From the NCBI GenBank assembly GCA_000830255.1, contig JQIT01000003.1:243661-307660 (forward strand): a stretch of 64,000 nucleotides of DNA, read 5' to 3'. The position numbers and the translations under genes are program-made. Below, in pieces: positions 60,848 to 64,000 of the stretch. Below the pieces are notes generated by a model, which saw nothing but the letters and a program-made list of their open reading frames with translations, did no database searches and was not told the DNA's origin. The stretch is from Sulfuricurvum sp. PC08-66 (GTDB lineage: Bacteria; Campylobacterota; Campylobacteria; Campylobacterales; Sulfurimonadaceae). Each line of letters opens with the position of its first letter. Position 1 is the first letter of the stretch.

Positions 60848-61402
60848 ATGAAGATTGCATTGTTGCTTCAAAGCACATATGTAGTGCTACTATTGATTAC
60901 AATATTTTTTATGTATAGCAATCTCTCTTTTTTGAATGATAGCATTGATATTTATTGGATATTTTTTATCATATTTTTTACGTTGCTTTTTTTGATTAGC
61001 TTGTTTGTATACAAAAATAGATTATTTAATATCATGGTAGGTTCAGTTTTTGTGCTAGTAATTGTTGGCATATTTTATTCAAGAGGAATAATTTCTATAG
61101 GATATTCGATGATTGAAGAAAAGATAAATACTACTAAAATTGTTGGTAAATACGAAATAAGAAATGATAAATATTATGTAAAAAATAGAATTTATGGCAC
61201 TTTTTCTCACACATACTATAATCTTGTTTTATCAAAAGAAATTGATTCATTTTATATTTTAGAAAAACAACTGTTTGTGAGCAATGTTTTCGATATTAAG
61301 GATGATAAACTATTTAGATATGAAGTTGATACTAAAAATTCAAATATATATTTTTCAACTTTTTATAATAATGAATTGATTGATAAATATGCTATAGAGT
61401 AA
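60848..61402 (+). CDS. AT-rich orphan membrane protein
   Basis: About 184 residues, not recognised. Three hydrophobic segments (about residues 1-20, 28-48 and 52-75) precede a charged beta-rich C-terminal part (about 85-184). ATG at 60842 would add two residues. The 21-nt start context (ATAAAGGCAA then GGAAATGAA) is nearly the same as that of the next orphan gene. Base composition is far more AT-rich than the preceding operon, suggesting horizontal acquisition. The gap 61403-61480 holds nothing recognisable. Confidence 0.6.
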   Translation: MKIALLLQSTYVVLLLITIFFMYSNLSFLNDSIDIYWIFFIIFFTLLFLISLFVYKNRLFNIMVGSVFVLVIVGIFYSRGIISIGYSMIEEKINTTKIVGKYEIRNDKYYVKNRIYGTFSHTYYNLVLSKEIDSFYILEKQLFVSNVFDIKDDKLFRYEVDTKNSNIYFSTFYNNELIDKYAIE

Positions 61403-61480
61403 AAATATTGTAATTTCGTACAGATTCTTTGTATCTAGCAATGCCATAAGATTAGGCGTAGTGAGACAATTTAATCTACG

Positions 61481-61562
61481 CAAGCCCCATACTCTTTCCC
61501 TGCAAAGCAGTATAATACCTCCATCTATGCACAAAGGTAGTATATGTTATCAAAAGCAACTA
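61481..61562 (+). repeat. 82-bp direct repeat, copy 1 (promoter, ribosome site and ORF start)
   Basis: About 90% identical to 62679-62759. It includes CAAAGCAGTATAAT (-10 at 61511-61516), an AAAGG site and the start ATG (61543) of a short reading frame beginning MLSKAT. In this copy that frame stops after 14 codons where it joins the ATAAAGGCAA leader of the next gene. Confidence 0.8.
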
Positions 61563-61584
61563 TAGGAATAAAGGCAAAGTGGAA

Positions 61585-62151
61585 ATGAAAAAAATAGTAA
61601 GTTTCATTTTTTTGTTATTGTTCACGAATCAATTATTTGCACAAGAAATAAAAAAAGAGTATTTTTACAAAAACTCGAATTTGCTTGTGAAGTTTAAAAA
61701 ATTAGATGGCTATAAGATATGGATAGAAATTTTCGATGGCAAAAATAATAAATTGTTTAATAAATATATAGAGGCAGATTATCAGGGATATCCCGAGATA
61801 AATTTTATTGATTTGAATAATGATAAAGAAGTTGATATTTTTATAAAGTTCAGTGGAGATGGTGAATATATGCCATACATATTAATTAGTAACAAAAATA
61901 CTTTTATTGAAGCTCTGCCTGCATTGACTTTTATTTTCGATTATGACACCTACAATGCACCAATAAAAATATCAGATATAAAAAATGAGTTTGCATTAAA
62001 AAAATTTGAAGAGATGAAGTACAACTCTTTAATATTTGATAACTTGTCAATAAATGGTGTGATTTATAGAAATGTAATTTTTGATTTAAATGAAGAAGGG
62101 CTGAAATATCATCAAAGAGAGTGTAAGTCTGATTGTGGTCGAGTAAAATGA
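61585..62151 (+). CDS. AT-rich orphan secreted protein
   Basis: About 188 residues with a clear signal peptide (MKKIVSFIFLLLFTNQLFAQ) and a beta-rich mature part containing FIDLNNDKEVDIFIKFSGDG, which looks like an acidic calcium-type or VCBS/FG-GAP-like loop. GTG 61579 is an alternative start that would add two residues. A Cys pair lies near the end (ECKSDCG). The end overlaps the next gene by 4 nt. No family recognised; periplasmic location is likely. Confidence 0.6.
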   Translation: MKKIVSFIFLLLFTNQLFAQEIKKEYFYKNSNLLVKFKKLDGYKIWIEIFDGKNNKLFNKYIEADYQGYPEINFIDLNNDKEVDIFIKFSGDGEYMPYILISNKNTFIEALPALTFIFDYDTYNAPIKISDIKNEFALKKFEEMKYNSLIFDNLSINGVIYRNVIFDLNEEGLKYHQRECKSDCGRVK

Positions 62152-62669
62152 GTTACAAAGAAATCAAAAAATATGCATTGTTGGAACAATTTTTTGAGAA
62201 GGTTAGTTATAGAAGAATATGTAAATTTGTGTATGGATTCGCTTTCGATGGAACATGGTATATATGCGATATATATGGCGAAAAGTTTTTTAAATGGGAC
62301 TTTTTGCAACGTAGACAACTTTTTTTAGAGTTAGTAGCGTACAGTATGGAACAAAAAAAGATAAAGTTCGGAAGAAAAGCATCCCCTTTTGGCAAGTCGT
62401 ATGCGTGGGATGAATCTACAAGTATTGAAGATACGATTGCATATTTGGAAAAAGGCTTCACAAAGAGTGAAGAAATATTTACTTATAGTACTAATGAGAA
62501 AATTAAAGAGGTACAAGAAAATTTTAAAATTGACTCTAATAATTGGATGAAAGAAGTGCTGGAATATCCAAAAGAAAATATCGATATTGGTATGTATGGT
62601 TATTTTTTTAGTTATGCTCCATGGCTCTTTTTTTGGCATGAAGAATCTCAATCTTGGATTGAATCCTAA
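62148..62669 (+). CDS. AT-rich orphan cytoplasmic protein
   Basis: About 173 residues, no signal peptide or membrane helix, rich in aromatic residues (WLFFWHEESQSWIES at the end). Not recognised. Start at ATG 62148 overlaps the secreted-protein stop (ATGA), so the two are probably co-translated and may work together. Size and context resemble immunity or accessory proteins of small cargo cassettes, but no motif proves it. Confidence 0.55.
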   Translation: MSYKEIKKYALLEQFFEKVSYRRICKFVYGFAFDGTWYICDIYGEKFFKWDFLQRRQLFLELVAYSMEQKKIKFGRKASPFGKSYAWDESTSIEDTIAYLEKGFTKSEEIFTYSTNEKIKEVQENFKIDSNNWMKEVLEYPKENIDIGMYGYFFSYAPWLFFWHEESQSWIES

Positions 62670-62678
62670 ATAATCATA

Positions 62679-62759
62679 CAAGCCCCGTACCCTTTCCCTA
62701 CAAAGCAGTATAATCCTCTATTTATGCACAAAGGTAGTATATGTTATCAAAAGCAACTA
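62679..62759 (+). repeat. 81-bp direct repeat, copy 2
   Basis: Second copy of the 61481-61562 element, about 90% identical, with TATAAT at 62709-62714, AAAGG and ATG at 62741. Here the reading frame started in the repeat continues for 40 codons, so this copy is probably the more intact form. Confidence 0.8.
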
Positions 62760-62863
62760 CAGACATAAAAGAGCAAGAACTCTCACAAGCGTTCGAATCG
62801 ATATGTGGTATTGGTCAAATCGGCGCACGCACCCTCAAAGAGCACCTAGAGGAGAAGGCGTGA
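62741..62863 (+). CDS. 40-residue ORF with helix-hairpin-helix-like motif, possibly a gene remnant
   Basis: The frame begins MLSKATTDIKEQ inside the repeat and includes ICGIGQIGARTLKEHLEE, which resembles a helix-hairpin-helix (GIGxxxAxxL). It ends at TGA, overlapped by a 15-codon GTG frame (62860-62907, VKEVFDDVMQKMVIL). Both may be broken pieces of a longer gene. It has a good -10 box and ribosome site, so a real small protein is possible. Confidence 0.35.
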   Translation: MLSKATTDIKEQELSQAFESICGIGQIGARTLKEHLEEKA

Positions 62864-62907
62864 AAGAGGTATTCGACGATGTGATGCAAAAAATGGTGAT
62901 ACTTTGA

Positions 62908-62940
62908 TATAATTTTTGTGTCATATGATATAAAAATTAT
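62908..62940 (+). promoter_or_regulatory. -10 box inside an inverted-repeat operator of the HTH/NTase pair
   Basis: ATAATTTTT (62909-62917) and AAAAATTAT (62932-62940) are perfect inverted arms around the palindrome TCATATGA (62921-62928). TATAAT (62908-62913) overlaps the left arm. The layout fits autorepression by the winged-helix protein encoded just downstream. Confidence 0.5.
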
Positions 62941-62956
62941 AGCAATGGAGGGGAGA

Positions 62957-63286
62957 ATGTTAGAGCCGCTTTTGGGGACGATAAACCGTGAATGGGTCTT
63001 GCAATATATACTTGTTTTTGAAGAGGGGTATGCTAGAGAGATTGCACGATTTTTTGATGTACCACTTCCTTCTATCCAAAATCAGTTAGAGAAATTAGAG
63101 CAGGGTGGAGTCTTTTTGAGCAAAATGTCTGGCAAAACTCGGCGCTACTTCTTTAATCCTCGCTACGCTTTTTTGGGAGAGCTAACGGCACTTTTGGAAA
63201 AGGCACGACAATTCTATGAGCCTCAGATGCAAGCTAAATTCACCCTACAGCGCATGCGTCCACGTAGACCCGAGAAGCCTTTGTGA
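62957..63286 (+). CDS. winged-helix DNA-binding protein, probable antitoxin/regulator
   Basis: Start at ATG 62957 after GGAGGGGAGA gives 109 residues. An ArsR/MarR-like winged helix spans about residues 5-80 (YAREIARFFDVPLPSIQNQL as recognition helices, then GKTRRYFFNPRYAF as the wing), ending in a basic tail (RMRPRRPEKP). It overlaps the nucleotidyltransferase gene by 4 nt. In AbiE-type and related systems a winged-helix antitoxin precedes a nucleotidyltransferase toxin; this pair has the same order. Confidence 0.7.
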   Translation: MLEPLLGTINREWVLQYILVFEEGYAREIARFFDVPLPSIQNQLEKLEQGGVFLSKMSGKTRRYFFNPRYAFLGELTALLEKARQFYEPQMQAKFTLQRMRPRRPEKPL

Positions 63287-63825
63287 AATCGATAAAAGAG
63301 ATGAGTATGATGGAATTGGGGGGATATTTATGCGATGCACTCCTTGCGCAGGATATTTCTGTGGTACTTTCAGGCGGTTCATGTGTAGAGATTTACAGTC
63401 GAGGTGAATATACCTCCTATGATTTGGATTTGATAAATCAATACAATACGCAGTTCAAAAAGATAAAAAGCGTGATGGAGAGACTGGGATTCAAAGAGAA
63501 GAGTCGTTATTTTGTGCATCAAGAGACGCATCTTTTTGTAGAGTTTCCATCAGGGCCATTGGGGGTCGGTGATGCTCCTGTGAGCGAAATTGCACACATT
63601 GAGACCGAAGCGGGTGTACTTAGATTGCTGACGCCTACGGATTGTATCAAGGACAGATTGGCAGCCTATTATCACTGGAATGATGAACAAAGTCTCCAAC
63701 AAGCAGTTTGGGTAGCCCAACAAAATCCATTTGATAGAGACAATATCGAAGTATGGTCTACAAAAGAGAACGCTCAAACAAAATTCAAAAAGTTTGTAAA
63801 AACGCTTGATGAGATGCAAAAATGA
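63283..63825 (+). CDS. nucleotidyltransferase (DUF6036/AbiEii-like), probable toxin partner
   Basis: The 180-residue protein has the minimal nucleotidyltransferase signature VVLSGGSCVEIYSRGEYTSY then DLDLI, meaning GGS followed by a D-x-D metal pair, and a later LTPTDCIKDRLAAYYHW segment common in AbiEii-like and DUF6036 enzymes. Translation starts at GTG overlapping the winged-helix stop. Such enzymes in toxin-antitoxin loci add nucleotides to tRNA or other targets; the target here is unknown. Confidence 0.7.
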   Translation: MKSIKEMSMMELGGYLCDALLAQDISVVLSGGSCVEIYSRGEYTSYDLDLINQYNTQFKKIKSVMERLGFKEKSRYFVHQETHLFVEFPSGPLGVGDAPVSEIAHIETEAGVLRLLTPTDCIKDRLAAYYHWNDEQSLQQAVWVAQQNPFDRDNIEVWSTKENAQTKFKKFVKTLDEMQK

Positions 63826-63877
63826 TAATGCTTTGACGTATTTTTATCACGCAATATATAGGATTGGAAACAAATGA

Positions 63878-64000
63878 ATGTATAGATTTTTAAAGTATAT
63901 GTTAATAGTAATGACACTAATTATTCTTGCATTTCAAGTTCTTTTATATAGAATAGAATTTACACGTAACGGTTTTTATTCTGATACACATTATGTAACT
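63878..64000 (+). CDS. start of a membrane protein, cut by the window edge
   Basis: From ATG 63878 the frame is open to the window end (41 codons): a hydrophobic helix (YMLIVMTLIILAFQVLLY) preceded by basic residues, then RIEFTRNGFYSD. The ribosome site is weak (GGAAAC). AT-rich composition resembles the orphan genes at 60848-62669. Product not identifiable. Confidence 0.45.
   Translation, partial: MYRFLKYMLIVMTLIILAFQVLLYRIEFTRNGFYSDTHYVT

Overview
The window looks like a chromosomal segment of a Campylobacterota (Epsilonproteobacteria) bacterium, probably a free-living sulfur- or hydrogen-oxidising type. The basis is a short ThrS without a TGS domain, a compact thrS-infC-rpmI-rplT block, a CetB/CetA-like energy-taxis pair, AT-rich -10 boxes with no clear -35, and heavy use of the bacterial N-glycosylation sequon. 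This is inferred from protein features; no marker gene fixes the genus.

Layout. (1) 1-1862, minus: a secreted seven-bladed WD40 protein that runs off the left edge. (2) 2015-12088: a type II secretion (T2SS) locus in two divergent arms, gspK-L-M-N-C-D-E-F leftward and the pseudopilin genes gspG-H-I-J rightward. No prepilin peptidase gene is present. (3) 12085-27342, minus: a six-gene, 15-kb operon for four large paralogous lipoproteins (A, B, C, D in transcription order), a FecR-domain protein, and a DUF3344/DUF11-TPR-beta-barrel outer membrane protein. I rate this the most novel part. The lipoproteins carry about 80 D/E-x-N-x-S/T sequons, and three of the six proteins end in the same Y-x-x-D-P-hydrophobic tail. 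(4) 27555-29549: an OprC/NosA-like copper TonB receptor. (5) 29628-33647: thrS-infC-rpmI-rplT and an AEC-family permease. (6) 33762-43048: a complete TonB2/TtpC-type energy-transduction operon (DUF3450, two ExbB-like proteins, ExbD, TonB, TPR, large TonB receptor) and a beta-helix lipoprotein gene. Both promoters carry GTAAC repeats at exact 11-bp spacing placed like a Pho box. (7) 43134-46164, minus: alanine dehydrogenase, then a PAS protein with a chemoreceptor bearing a zinc-binding CZB domain. (8) 46417-60834: a glycogen/alpha-glucan operon (CBM48 protein, Mpg-like nucleotidyltransferase, two GH57 enzymes, GalT-like, GlgA, ROK kinase, second GlgA, GlgB, mutarotase) with strikingly uniform 8-nt gene overlaps. 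(9) 60848-64000: an AT-rich accessory tail of orphan genes between repeated promoter/leader segments, then a winged-helix/nucleotidyltransferase pair that resembles a toxin-antitoxin unit, and a truncated membrane-protein ORF at the right edge.

How the parts may work together: the T2SS and the lipoprotein operon meet tail to tail and probably form one surface-display module. The GTAAC-controlled TonB operon probably imports a scarce nutrient, phosphate-containing if the boxes are PhoB sites. The glucan operon covers synthesis, branching and breakdown of a storage polysaccharide but lacks GlgC and GlgP in this window. No tRNA, rRNA, CRISPR array or insertion sequence was seen. The longest gene-free stretches are under 300 bases.
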